A stretch of DNA of 64,000 nucleotides from Artocarpus heterophyllus (lineage: Eukaryota > Streptophyta > Magnoliopsida > Rosales > Moraceae), in the NCBI GenBank assembly GCA_025403435.1, contig CM046332.1, positions 10,595,903-10,659,902 of the forward strand, written 5' to 3'. Under the pieces are notes generated by a model. The model worked only from the letters and a program-made list of their open reading frames with translations. It did no database searches and had not been told where the DNA came from. Positions 40,783-52,975 of the stretch are shown here, in pieces. The translations under genes were made by a program, and so were the position numbers. The stretch's first letter is position 1; the number at the start of each line of letters is the position of its first letter.

Positions 40783-42803
40783 TGTTGGAAAAATAGGACG
40801 CAACGAAATTTTTAAAATTTTTATATTAGAATATTTTCTAAAACACAAGTTTGACATGCTATATGCATAAATTAACTAGATCTTACTAACCTTATATATG
40901 CCAAAAAGCTACCGCAATTAGTGAAGAGAAGTAATGTTCTAGAAGGACCTCAACCAACTAGCTTTCTATGATATTCTCTATCCATGATCGGAGTGAGTGT
41001 GGGCTCACGTCGTTTAGCTTTTCCACCAGGTGACTCTCTTTCCAACCAGTTGAGAAATACCCAAAGCTATAGTTCGTAATTTGTGAACAACAGCTCTTCG
41101 AGGAGCTGTAGAGTCTCACCAGTAGAGTCTCACTATAGATTTCTCAACTGATCTAAATAATAATGAGACTCACTCCCCTTTATATAGAGGTTGGGCCCAA
41201 GAGTCAGTCCTTATCAAATAATGCCTCAAAAATTCAAATAAGAATCAATATCTAATAAAAATCTGCATGAAAGCACATGCTTCTTTTATTGTCTGATTGG
41301 CAGGCCAAACTGGAAGATCAGTCTGCCGATCCTCCCCAATTGGCAGACCAAACTTAAAGATTGGCCTGCCAAATCTTCGATAAAAGATCCCTGCGAATCT
41401 TTATTTTCCACCCGAGATTCTTGGGATAGAGCCTTAGGTTTAATTCAAATAACCCAATAGAAAAGTTATCTGATTAAAACAATCATATCTAGATAATCTC
41501 TAGGAAAATAAATATTCTTGATAATTAAATGAGTTTATCTTGAGTTAATTCAAAATTAATCCAGTCGATAAATAGACATGAATTATCTGGTCCTGATAAT
41601 TCAATAAGTTTATCTTGAATTAGTTTTATCACAGAATTAATTCAACTAACAAACAAACATGAATTATTTGATTTTTATCGAATTTCAGCCAATCTGATAA
41701 ATCGGACATGAGTCATTAATTATTGGAAAAGCACGCCGTATCGTTACAGGATTTTTGTTAGCTAACGATGGGGACCTGACGGACCTATATAGTTCAAGCT
41801 CTCGATAATTATGAAACCCAATATCCCAAATATACATTTCATAATTATCAACTCTAATGCTACTCCTTTAAAAGCTTGGAGCTGCACTCTCGAACCATAC
41901 AGAATTACAAGTCTGAATAGCTAAGTCTCCATGACATATCATAGTGTATCATATCCACATAGAATTATCCATAATCAGCTTAAGGACAAGTTCTGTCATA
42001 CCTTCCCGATTATTTTTATCTTACGTTCCATTGTCTCACCATCAAAAATCTTACCATCTAAAGACGGTATACCATTTGGTTACGCCTATATATCTAAGTT
42101 GTTGAGTGCTCCAGTTTTCCAATTACAGGATAACGCATATAAGAGGATATCAACTACTCCTAAAGAGGAGCTATGGATTCCATATCTATAAATAATAGGT
42201 CTATGCTATCAAAAGTCATGCCTCCAATGTATCGGCATGCGTACCATTATTAAAATGTGGATGTCACCCTTTGGTACATCAGAAGACATAAGTCAAGACA
42301 ACGGGCCCATTATTCATCTTAGGATTAAGGTACAATAATATGATTGTCTAAAGTGAATCGATTTACTAAGGCAGAATTATTAATGCAAATCAATTCACTT
42401 TATGTCTCAATCCAATACATCGTCACCTATGACAATATGACAATGTTTCTATTTGTGGAGTGTACCTCTAATAGTCAAGACAAACCATCTCCTGTTACGG
42501 ATATAGACAACATAACAATCTTTTTATGAATAAAGTGCCTAACTTTATTTTCTCAATTGCGGATCTCATAATTTAGACTGTCACCTTAAGAATCGCGTCT
42601 TCTGCATAGTCTGTCCATCATATGCTTAATTCTTAAAGTTTATATCAACAGTCTCAGACTTTTGTTTGCTTAACATACATTCAACAAATATGAACACAAA
42701 GAGGACAAGATTTAGTATATAAACGATAAATAAATTCTTTATTGATAAAAATGTCTCCAAAAACATATTACATTTTTATTCCTTAGGGCATACATGTCCA
42801 ATA
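40783..42803 (-). repeat. Copia B 5' LTR
   Basis: 2021 bp, from TGTTGGAAAA to CATGTCCAATA. Dyad units at 41297, 41318, 41340 and 41361 (steps 21, 22, 21). TATA-like CCCCTTTATATAGAGG in plus-strand text near 41177, about 115 bases downstream of the array on the minus strand. Confidence 0.92.
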
Positions 42804-43409
42804 GAAACTGCATACCAAATGAATAATAAAAATACATATTTATGTGGTTTTTACTGCATAAATATGCATTTTTAGTCTTTTAATTAGAACATTTGTGTGT
42901 TAAAAATTTATTTTGAGTTAATTTGGCAAAAATTGCATAGACATTTGTTTTTAGTCTTTTAATTACAACATTTATGTGTTAAAAATTCTTTTGAGTCACT
43001 TCAGCAAAAACTACATAAATATATATTTTTAGTCTTTTAATTATAACATTTGTGCGTTAAATAAGTATTTTGAGTCAATTTGGCAAAAACCACATAAATA
43101 TGTGTTTTTAAGTATTCTTAATGTGTTTTATGTTTTTTAAATTGTTTTAGTTTTAAAAAAATGTTTAATTTTTATAAATCTTTTGTGCATAAATTAATTA
43201 ATTTTACTCTAATTATTTATGTATATATTTAAAATCTAGAGCAAAAATGAGCAAAATGATATAAAAAAAAAACCAAATTAAGCGCAAGAACACCAAATTT
43301 TCTCTCTCATCCGCGTTAGCCTTCATCAGTGTGCATGACACGTGTCAGAACTGAATTGAAGCATTTTTGCCTATGTCCGCACCCAAGTTAGCAGGACCTT
43401 GTCCGTCAA
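42804..43409. repeat. Right long terminal inverted repeat, inner portion
   Basis: From about 42855 this is the reverse complement of 22606-22940 joined to 21330-21537, without the Pack-MULE, giving the empty site GCATAAATTAATTAATTTTA followed by CTCTAATTATTT. It holds about four 80-bp tandem units, and its first 50 bases form a small palindrome around CATATTTATG/CATAAATATG. Interrupted at 43409 by copia C. Confidence 0.82.
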
Positions 43410-45347
43410 TGTTGGAAAACTAGTACGCAGCGGAATTTTAAAAATTTTAAATTAGAGTATTTTTTAAAACATAAGTTTGACATGCTATATATATAAATTA
43501 ATGACAGATCTTACTAACCTTTTGTATGCCGAAGAGCACTAGCAATCAGTGAAGAGAAGAACGTTTAGAAGAGTCTGAACCAACTAGTCTTCTTTGCTAT
43601 TCTCTATCCACGATCGGAGTGTATGTGGTCACACGTTGTACAACTCTTCCTCCGATGACTCTCATTCCAACCAATTGAGAAGACCTATTGCTAAGGTTAT
43701 TGATTGTGAACAATAGCTCACAGGCAGTTTCAGAGTTTCTCACACTAGAGTACTCACTCTATACTTCTCAACTAATCTAAAGAACTGAGAAAATTAACCC
43801 TTTATTTACAGAGATTGGACCTGGGGTTAGTTATTATCAGATAAAGCCTCAAAATTCGAATCTGGATCAACTCCTAATGAAAATCATGTCTAAAAGGTGT
43901 AAACAGATTATCGCATGATTGGTAGTCCAAACTTACCTATCGGCCTGCCGAACTTACTCCATTGGTAAGCCAAACTAGCAGATCGACCTATCAAACTTGC
44001 GATAATATGATCCTTGAGAATCTTTTATTTCCTATCCAAGATTCTTATATAAAGCCTCAGTTTTCATTTAAATAGCCCAATAGAAAAGTTATCTGATCAA
44101 AACAATCATATATGGATAATCTCATAGAAATGAAAATATTATCCCAATAATTCAACTTTTTTATCTTAAATTAATTCACAAAATTAATTCAACCGATAAA
44201 CAAACATGAATTATTAAATCTGATCCTCTCGAATTTTAGTCAATCTAATGATAAGTCACCAATATGTAGGAAAAACACGCTGTATCGTTACAGTATTTAT
44301 TAAGACCTAGAAAAGAGGACCTAATGGACCTATGTAGTTCAAGCTCCTATAATTATAAAATACAATATCACATATACATATTTTATAATTATCAACTCTA
44401 ACGCTACTCTACTAAAAGCTTAGGGTTGTACTCTCGAACTATATAAAAATTATGAAGCTTCAAGTAAGTTAAGCGTCCCTGACATATCATAATGTGTCAT
44501 ATCCCCATAGGATATTCATAATCAGCTTAAGGATAAATTCTATTTTACTTTCCCAATTATTTTTATCTTACGTTTTGTTATCTCACTATTGAAAAACTTA
44601 CTATCCAAAGACAGTATACCATCCGGTTACACCTATGCATCCAAATGGTTCAGCACTCTAATCATCCAATTACAGGATAACGCATATAAGAGAAAATCAT
44701 TAACTCTACAAAAAGAGCAATGGATTCTATATCTATGAATAATAGGTCTATGCAACCAAGAGTTATGTCTCCAACATACTGATATGCGTATCATCATAAA
44801 GTTAGGATGCTACGCTTTGATACATCAAAAGACATAAGTCAAGAGTATGGGCCCATTAGTCATTTCAAGATTAAGATATAACATATATGATTGTCTAAAG
44901 TGAATTGATTTGCACAAACAAAATTATTAATCCAAATCAATTTAATTTTATGTCCTGATCTAATACATCGTCATCTATGATAATGCACCAATGTTTCTAC
45001 TCACAGAGTCCCATTCCGATGACCAAGTCAAGCCCCGTTAGGGATGCAGACAACATAACAATCTTAGCATGAATAAAGTGCCTAACTTTATTCCTTCGAT
45101 TGCAGATCTTGTTATTTAAGCCATCACCTTTGAGATTCATGTCTTCCACATAATCTGTCTATCATATGCACGATTCTTAAAGATTTAGACTAACAGCTCA
45201 GACTTTTGCTTACTTATCATACATTCAACAAAAATAAACATAGAGAGGACAACATTTAGTATATGAACAATAAATAAACTTTTTATTGATAAAATGTCTC
45301 TAAAAACATATTACAACATTTTACTTTTTAAGACACCATGTCTAATA
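43410..45347 (-). repeat. Copia C 3' LTR
   Basis: 1938 bp, TGTTGGAAAA...TCTAATA. Dyad units at 43919, 43940, 43962 and 43983 (steps 21, 22, 21), reading TTGGTAGTCCAA, TCGGCCTGCCGA, TTGGTAAGCCAA and TCGACCTATCAA. Confidence 0.9.
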
Positions 45348-45419
45348 ATCTTTCGCTTGCACTGAATAAATATGATATGTTAGCATCCCTATAGCCCTGA
45401 TAGGCCATAATGTCCTCAG

Positions 45420-46830
45420 ACACGATTAAACATATTTCCACATTTCCACTCACCATGTTGTCCTTTATCACATGATACTCTCAATGTACATGCTTACTCT
45501 TCTTGTCAAATCTTGGTTTATTAGCATTAGCTATCCCTGCAGTGTTATCATGATATAGCAATACCGCCTTATCCATATCAGGAACTATCTCAAGATCCCC
45601 AAGGAACTTGTAGAGCCACACTGCTTCTTTCAAAGCATCACTAATTGCCATATACTCGGCCTCCATTGTTGAATCCAAAGTGCAATCTTGCTTGACACTT
45701 CTCTAAACAATTACACAGCCACCTAAAGCAAACACAAAACTAGAAGTTGATCTTCTCGAATCTGGACTAAATTGAAAATCCAAATCAGCGTATCCTACAG
45801 GTGTTAGACCCTCACCTGAATACAGAAGCGTCTTTCTTAGGTATTTGAAAATATGCTTAACCGTAACCCAATGATTTGGTCTTGGATCTAATTGAAATCG
45901 ACTTACTGCCTATTGTCCTGACCACATAACAAATGTCTGGTCGTGTGCAAAGCATAGCATACATAAGACTACCTACTGTCGAAGCATAAGGCACCTTCTT
46001 CATGTATTCTCTTTCTTCATTTGACATTGGTGAGTCTTTCTTAGAAAGAATAATTCCAGACCTATATGCTTGCCTTCCTTTTTTGGAATTCTGTATTGCA
46101 TACCTCTTGAGAATTTTATCTATATAGGCCGCTTAAGATAAAGCTATCATTTTGCTCTTCCTATCCCAAAAGATCTAGATACCGAGAACATATTTAGCTT
46201 CACCTAAGTCTTTCATGTCAAACTGCTTGGTCAACCATAATTTGACTGATGACAATGCCCTAATGTCATTACCAATTAGCAGAATGTCATCTACATAACG
46301 CGGTAGAAAAACCACCTTCTCATCCTTAATGTGTTTGTAAACACATGGTTCGTCTACGTTCTGTTTAATCCCATAAGTCTTGATCACCTGATCAAATCTT
46401 ATGTTCCAAGATCGGGAAGCCTACTTAAGTCCATAAATGACTTTAGTAGCTTACAAACCTTACCCTCTTGACCTTTAGCCTGGAATCCATCTGGCTGTAC
46501 CATATATATGGACTCATATAGATAGCCATTGAGAAACACCGTCTTAACATGCATCTACAAAATTTCGTAGTCGAGAGCGGTAGTTATAGATAAGAGAATG
46601 CAAATGGACTCAAGCATAGCTACAGGTGAAAAGGTTTCCTCGTAATCGATTCCTTCTTTTTGCATGTATCCTTAAGCTACTAGTCTAGCCTTATAGGTTT
46701 CGACTTTTCCATTTGCTCCACTTTTTCTCTTATAGATCTACCTACACCCATGAGTTTTACCCTTTTGGAAAGATCCATAAGTTCCTAAACCCAATTAGTC
46801 TCCATAGACTTCATCTTAGTTTTCATGGCT
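45420..46830 (-). pseudogene. Copia C reverse transcriptase and RNase H remnants
   Basis: Pieces: IKTYGIKQNVDEPCVYKHIK and DEKVVFLPRYVDDILLIGND (YVDD kept) at 46387-46175, and DSTMEAEYMAISDALKEAVW with KFLGDLEIVPDMDKAVLLYH at 45678-45481, where YCDNS reads YHDNT. The catalytic [11 protein letters not shown] segment near 46540 is spoiled (MHVKTVFLNG-like with a changed Asp). Many stops. Confidence 0.85.
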
Positions 46831-46835
46831 TTTAT

Positions 46836-47900
46836 CTAGAGTTTTGAATCAACATCCTCCATAGCCTCTTCATAACTATAAGGATCCCTATCATGTTTAA
46901 CCGAGTCAGCCAAGTAGGCTTCACTATTGAACATATACCTTTCGGGTTGATGCCTAATCCTCCCACTACACGGAAGCCCCTTAAGTTGTTGTTCGGTTGG
47001 TTTTTCTGCATTGATTGGATTGGTTTCTACCAGAACCCCCATGAGTGATTGAATCACTCGCCAACTCCTCGAGTACCACATTACTTCAAGGCTTAAAGTC
47101 GTTCATGTAACTTTCCTCAAGGAATGTTGCATTCGTTGAAACCTCGACTTTATTTTCCTTTGGATTATAAAAATAACCCTCTTTAGTCCCTTTTAGATAT
47201 CCTACAAACACGCAAACTTCTAAACATGCTTCCAACTTATTCACTTCCTTATACAGGACATGAGCCGGACATCCCCATATACGAATATGGTTTAAGGATG
47301 TCTTCCTCCCCGTTCACAACTTGTGAGGAGTTTTAGGAACTGATTTTGAAGTCATATTATTCAAAAGATAATATGCGGTTTATAGTGCATATCCCCAAAA
47401 GGATAAAGGTAATGTCGAATAACTCATCATGGATCTAACCATGTCCAACAAAGTCTTGTTTCTTCCCTTAGCTACGCCATTCTACTGCAAAGTGCCTAGC
47501 ATAGTCAATTAGGATAAAATAACATTCTTTAATAAGTGTTCCAAGAACTCATCGGAGATGTATTCACCACCTAAATCGGATCGAAGTGCCTTTATGGGTT
47601 TACCTAATTGCTTTTCCACTTCAACTCGAAACTCCCTGAACTTATCAAAAGTTTTGCTTTTATGATGCGTTAAGTAGACATTCCTATACCTTGAGTAATC
47701 ATCAATAAAAGTGTCAAAGTACTCATACCCTCCTTGTGTCCGGACATTCATGGGGCCACAAACATCACTATGCATAAGTTCTATAACCCCTTTGGCCCTA
47801 TTGCTCATAGACCCAAATGGCCTTTTTGTCATTTTGCCCTCCAAACAAGATTCACATTGTGGTATAGATTCTACCTTTAAGTGACTTAAAGGTTCATCCC
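46836..47900 (-). pseudogene. Copia C integrase remnants
   Basis: 47844-47509: EGKMTKRPFGSMSNRAKGVI, LMHSDVCGPMNVRTQGGYEY, FIDDYSRYRNVYLTHHKSK, ALRSDLGGEYISDEFLEHLL; both catalytic Asp residues of the DDE core remain while R in RSDRGG is lost. 47081-46836 holds the C-terminal LPCSGRIRHQPERYMFNSEA linker. Frame breaks between. Confidence 0.85.
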
Positions 47901-47939
47901 TTACAAACCTTTAAATCCTATTCAAGCTAATATGACCTA

Positions 47940-49175
47940 ATTGTAAATGCTAAAGATAAGTCTTATTAAAGTGAGAAGCCTTAAGTCTTTTAGAGCTATT
48001 ATCATTAACATCAATGTTAAGCAGTTTTCCCATCTTAGGTTTGATAAAATAGAGATTGTTTTGCATCCATCCATCAGATATAAAAGATTTGTTTTTACAA
48101 ATCACCACTTTATTATTAAAAGAAATTGAATAAGAATCTTTAAATGAACATGCTACAGATATTAAATTCCTTTCACGTCTAAGAATATAAAAACAACCTT
48201 TCAAAACTAAAATCCTATAATTATCAAAGTAAAGATAGACGTCTCCTACTGCTTCAGCCAAAACCAAGGATCCATCGCCCATCCGAAGCGTAAAGCCTTC
48301 ATGCAATAGACTTCTTGTTTCTTTAAATCCCTTCAGAGAAACACAGACTTGATTAGTTGCACCAGAATCTATGATCCAAGTGTCACTTGATTCTTCGACT
48401 AAATAAGTCTCAATTACCAAAAGATCACACCTACCTCCTCGAGAAAGGAAGTTCTTGTAATTCTTCTTTATCTGCCTAACCTTCCCATCCTTAGCCCTCT
48501 GCTTTGTTTCCATTCCCTAGATTAGGATTGGAACTGGATACAATGCCAAGTTCACCTCACCACTTGCAGGAGTTTCCCTGATCAGATTTTCAAACTCCTA
48601 AAACTGCTTCATCAGCTCAATTAATGTCACATCCTGTCTATTGCTGAAACTGAATAAAGCTCTAAACAGGATGAACTCCTTGACAGAGTCTCAAAAACTA
48701 TAGTCATCTATGTCTCGACATTGATATCAACTCCATGGATTTGAGCCTCAGCAAGGTAACCTATGACCAACATCATATGCTTATTCATAGGAGTCCCTGG
48801 TTTTTATTTGTAGTTCAAAAGTTTTCAGAAAGCCCCTTGCCGTTTTGTTAGGACTTGGCCTCCAAACATGTATTCAAGATTATTTAAGATCTACTTCGCA
48901 GTCTCATAATCTTCATGTTGAGCTTGTAGCATGTTATTTAAGCTAACCATAACATAACAACAGGCCTGATCAGTAGCATCTTTCTAGTGATCATACATTT
49001 GGATTTGCTCATTAGTGAATTCCCCGGTAGGTTCGGGAGGACACAATATTTTCAGCACAAATTTTAGTTTCTCAAAAGATAGGATGATATTCAGGTTTCT
49101 TTTCCAATCATTATAATTCTCGCTAGTTAATTGGTTCTTATCGAGTATCAAAGATAAAGCGTTTTTAGACATTTT
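47940..49175 (-). pseudogene. Copia C gag and protease remnants
   Basis: ATG at 49172: MSKNALSLILDKNQLTSENY and NDWKRNLNIILSFEKLKFVL, closed by a stop near 48984. Gag middle is unreadable in one frame. 48513-47950 is open for 187 codons: the zinc knuckle is lost (a deletion joins GKKQRAKDGK to VRQIKKNYKNF), but the protease site TWIIDSGATNQVC (DSGA) and LRMGDGSLVLAEAVGDVYLY remain. Confidence 0.85.
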
Positions 49176-49324
49176 AATCTACAATAATGATTTATTTACC
49201 AAATATAAGCAAACATTCCATATCAATTTAGTAAAATAACACAATCAAGTAACTTATAATTATGTTTATGTGTCAAAATCTTGAAAAAATCACAACCTTA
49301 CAACGATAATTCCCAACTTAGAAT

Positions 49325-49640
49325 CCAACAAGCTGCCTAGGGGAGACTTTCTAGATTTAATTAGGAACATGGATCCCTTCCGATTAATATATGCTATCCA
49401 AGACCCGTCTGATCTAGCATATATTAATGATCATTTTCTTTGGCCATTAATTTTATTAACAGAGCTCTTAGAGGAGGTTAATAATAAAATTAATCTTGAG
49501 TGTACAAGCATTGTTTCAACTATTTTATCCATGATTTATAATCACCACCTAGGGATGTACAATGATAAATCATGCTAAAATAAATTATCTCTTTGGAGAT
49601 CCAACCTGGTATATGATGATATCCCTTCCTAGGGGTCGAA
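49325..49640 (-). promoter_or_regulatory. CCCCTAGG stem-loops in copia C leader, partly decayed
   Basis: Counterparts lie at about 49334 (GCCTAGGGGAG), 49467 (CTCTTAGAGGAG), 49547 (ACCTAGGGATG) and 49630 (TTCCTAGGGGTCG). Two of four keep CCTAGGGG exactly; arm pairing is weaker than in A. Confidence 0.6.
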
Positions 49641-50093
49641 ACCACCATGTGCTACCCATGGACCAATGATGAAGGCTATAGGTCCTCTCTTAAAAAAACT
49701 TCTCCCACTCAAATTTTGAAAACCAAGGTTTTATGTTAACATGAATGAATCAACATACATGGCAAATCATATTATAATGCAGACAAGCAAAGCAATATGC
49801 AAAGCCACAAGAAAAATAATAATAAATAGCTATAATATCATGGTTCCATCATAGAGAAAATAAAATAAAGATTACAAAAGATCAATCGAAACATATTATT
49901 GATTCTTCAGCCTTGTATCTTCAAGTTGTATCCTTTTTCATGCAGCATCCATCTTTAAGTCTTCAATCCCTCATAGATCAAATGCTTTATTTTTTAGGTC
50001 ACCATAAAATTTCATGTTCCTCAGAATTGTCTCAAAAATAAAATCTAAACTACACTAAAAAATGCACCTTTTCTGATAAGCTATAGCTCTCTA

Positions 50094-50232
50094 TTGGCCA
50101 GCCAGTCATAACCTATCGACCTGCCAAATTTGAGAGTTCGGCCTGCCACTAGAGCTGATAGAATATTTCCCCATAGACGGCCTGTCGAACTACGACCATT
50201 GGCTTGCCGAACCTAAGGGTTTGGCTTGCCGA
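50094..50232. promoter_or_regulatory. Phased dyad array in copia C leader, six copies
   Basis: Starts 50094, 50116, 50138, 50177, 50199 and 50221: steps 22, 22, 39, 22, 22. The 39-base step in the middle is the same as in A and B although C is the most decayed copy. Confidence 0.82.
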
Positions 50233-50730
50233 TCAAGCTAAATTCACATTTTTGCAAAAAAAACAGTTTTTAAGCAATTTTTTCATCTTTTTTTCAACAA
50301 TTTAAAAACATAAAAATTTTAGAAACTCAGGAAAAACTATGGAACCTCTATCATCTATCTTCTAGATCCGTCTTTACTCTGAATGATTATTTAATTACAA
50401 AATTTTTACAAATTTAAAATTAAAATAATAATTCCTAGATGGTGATGATAGAATGGCATCTAATTACATGAAAAATCTATATACACATTCTAATCTCTAA
50501 GGAACTATAACCGGCGTAAATTAATTAATTAATAAATAATTAACTAATAATTTAATCAACCATGAATTAATTAATAAATATTCATTATATAATCTCATGA
50601 CTACATTTAAATATATAGAAACCCTAGAGTGCTAACTTTCTAACAATTAAATTCAAGCATAGGAGAGAATAAGAACACATAAGTTATATATATAACGTAA
50701 TCACAAACTTATAAATTTACGTTAAAAATA

Positions 50731-50744
50731 TGGCTCTGATACCA
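50731..50744 (-). other. Copia C primer-binding site (initiator Met tRNA)
   Basis: Minus strand TGGTATCAGAGCCA, exact over the standard core, two bases from the LTR. Confidence 0.9.
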
Positions 50745-50746
50745 AT

Positions 50747-52672
50747 TGTTGGAAAATGAGTACGCAGCAGAATTTTAAAAATTTTAAATTAGAGTATTTT
50801 TCAAAACACAAGTTTGACATACTATATACATAAATTGATGATAGATCTTACTAACCTTGTATGCCAAAGAGCACCAGCAATCACTAAAGAGAATAAGGTT
50901 CTAAAATAGCCTCAGCCAACTGGTGTTCTTCCCTATTCTTTATCCACAATTAGAGTGTATGTGGTCACACGTTGTACAACTCTTTCTCCAGTGATGCTCC
51001 TTCCAACTAATTGAGAAGACCTAGAACTAAGATTCTTGATTATGAACAATAGCTCTCAGGGAGTTTTAGAGTTTCTCACACTAGAGTGCTCACTCTATGC
51101 TTCTCAATTGATCTAAATAACTAAGAAAACTCAGCTTCTATTCATAGAGGTCAGACCTGGGGTTAATCATTATCAGATAAAGCCTCAAAATTCAAATTTG
51201 GATCAATTTCTGATGAAAATTGCATCTGAAAGGCGTAAACAAATTATCACACGATTGGTAGTTCGAACTTACCTATCGGCATGCCAAATTTACTCCATCG
51301 GTAGGCCGAACTTGTGATAATATAATCCCTAAGAATCTTTTATTTCCCACCTAAGATTCTTAGATAGAGCCTCAGCTTTAATTCAAATAACCCAATGGAA
51401 AAGTTATCTTATCAAAATAGTCATATCTAGATAATCTCATAGAAAATAAAATATTATCCCAATAATTCAACATGTTTATCTAAAATTAATTCACATAATT
51501 AATTCAACCAATAAATAGACATGAATTATTGAAAATGATCCTATCAAATTTCAGTCAATCTAATAATTTAACATAAGTTACTAATATGTAGGAAAAGCAC
51601 ATCGTATCGTTACAAGATTTATTATGAGCTAGCAAAGGGGACCTGATGTACCTATATAGTTCAAGCTCCTAAAATTATAAAATGCAGTATCCCAGATACA
51701 TAGTTTATAATTATTAACTCAAATGCTACTCCATTAAAAGCTTAGAGTTGTACTCTCAAACTATATAAAAATTACGAAGCTTCAAGTAATCTAAGCGTCC
51801 ATGACATATCATAATGTGTTATGTCTCCATAGGATATTCATAATTAGCTTAAGGATAAATTCTATTTTACCTTCCCGATTATTTTTATCTTACATTCTGT
51901 TATTTCACATTAGAAAGCGTACTATCCAAAAATAGTCTACCATTCGATTACACGTATGCATCCAAATGGTTGAGCGCTCTAGTCTTCCAATTACAAGATA
52001 ACACATAAAAGAGATATCATTAACGCTACAAAAAGAACTATGGATTCTATATCTGTGAATAACAGGCCTATGCAATCAAGGTTCATGTTTCCAATGTACT
52101 GGTATGTGTACCATCATAAAGTACAGGAGTCACCTTTTGGTCCATTAAAAGACATAAGTCAAGAGTATGAGCCCATTAGTCATTTCAAGATTAAGACACA
52201 ACACTTATAATTGTCTAAAGTGAATTGATTTGCACAAATGGAATTATTAATCTAAATCAATTCAACTTTATGTTCTAATCTAATATATTGTCATTTATGA
52301 TAATGCACTAATGTTTCTACTCACAGAGTCGCACTTCGATGACCAAGATAAGCCATCTCCTATTAGGGTTATAAACAACATAACAATCTTAGCATGAATA
52401 AAGCACCCAACTTTATTCCCTCGATTGCGGATCTTATGATTTAGACCATCACCTTTAGGATTCATGTCTTCCGTATAATTTGTCCATCATATGCATGATT
52501 CTTAAAGATTTAAATCAATAGTCTCAGACTTTTATTTGTTTATTATACATTTAATAGAAATGAACATAAAGAGGACAACATTTGGTATATAAACAATAAA
52601 TAAACTCTTTATTGATAAAATGTCTCAAAAAACATATTACAATATTTTACTCCTTAGGGCATCATTCTAATA
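50747..52672 (-). repeat. Copia C 5' LTR
   Basis: 1926 bp. Dyad units at 51255, 51276 and 51298 (steps 21, 22); the fourth unit seen in the partner LTR is missing through a deletion of almost exactly one period. End reads ATTCTAATA in place of TCCAACA. Confidence 0.9.
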
Positions 52673-52677
52673 GTCAG

Positions 52678-52975
52678 AAGCTTGCAATCTCTGCACGAGG
52701 TGTGCGTTTCTCACACCGTCTAACCTAATGTGTGTGTGCCTTGCAATCGCCTTGTTTGGTGCTTTAGGAACTCTTCCACTAGCAAGTCAAAAATGTGGGC
52801 CCCATCAATAATGTTAGACATCCGATCGGATTCAATTATGTGTGTGCTCTCCAATGAAAGTTTAGAATAGGCATGGCTTTTTTAACCATTGAATTTTCAT
52901 CTTATGGTTAGTATGAAAGTGATCCATGGGTGGTCAAAAATGGTGTTCCCACCATAAAAATGCCCTTATGACTTA
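52678..52975. repeat. Right long terminal inverted repeat, outer portion
   Basis: Starts AGAAGCTTGCAATC and pairs with the reverse complement of about 21345-21070: shared words include TTAGGAACTC, ATCAATAATGTT against ATCATTAATGTT, GGATTCAATTATGT, TCCAATGAAAGT and GGTGGTCAAAAA. Similarity fades beyond 52960. Confidence 0.78.

Larger units (their letters stand above)
23335..42803 (-). mobile_element. Copia element B, minus strand, interrupted by copia A
   Basis: Right (5') LTR 40783-42803 with primer-binding site at 40769-40780; left (3') LTR in two parts, 23335-25072 and 34752-35023, separated by element A. LTR ends resemble TGTTGG...CCAACA but each outer end carries a change (AGTTGG at 23335; CCAATA at 42803). 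All coding domains are present in order but broken by stops. No TSD: the left flank is TTCTA, the right flank GAAAC. B belongs to the same family as A and C. Confidence 0.9.
43410..52672 (-). mobile_element. Copia element C, minus strand, heavily decayed
   Basis: LTRs 43410-45347 and 50747-52672, TSD GTCAA at 43405-43409 against GTCAG at 52673-52677 (four of five). Standard primer-binding site. All coding regions are recognisable by comparison with A and B but split into short open pieces. LTR divergence and frame damage are clearly greater than in A or B, so C is the oldest of the three. Confidence 0.92.
21090..52975. mobile_element. Remains of a DNA element with long terminal inverted repeats, blown apart by later insertions
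   Basis: Sequence at about 21090-21537 plus 22606-22940 reappears in reverse complement at 42826-43409 plus 52678-52975. Matching landmarks include AGCTTGCAATC, GGATTCAATTATGT, TGACACGTGTCA, CTCTCTCATCCG, CTCTAATTATTT and repeated CATATTTATG words. Removing the Pack-MULE and copia elements B (with A) and C brings both arms together around about 0.4 kb of interior, an element of roughly 2 kb with no coding capacity. Arm length suggests a Mutator-like or foldback element. Outer ends and TSD could not be fixed; similarity fades near 21070-21090 and 52960-52980. Confidence 0.75.
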
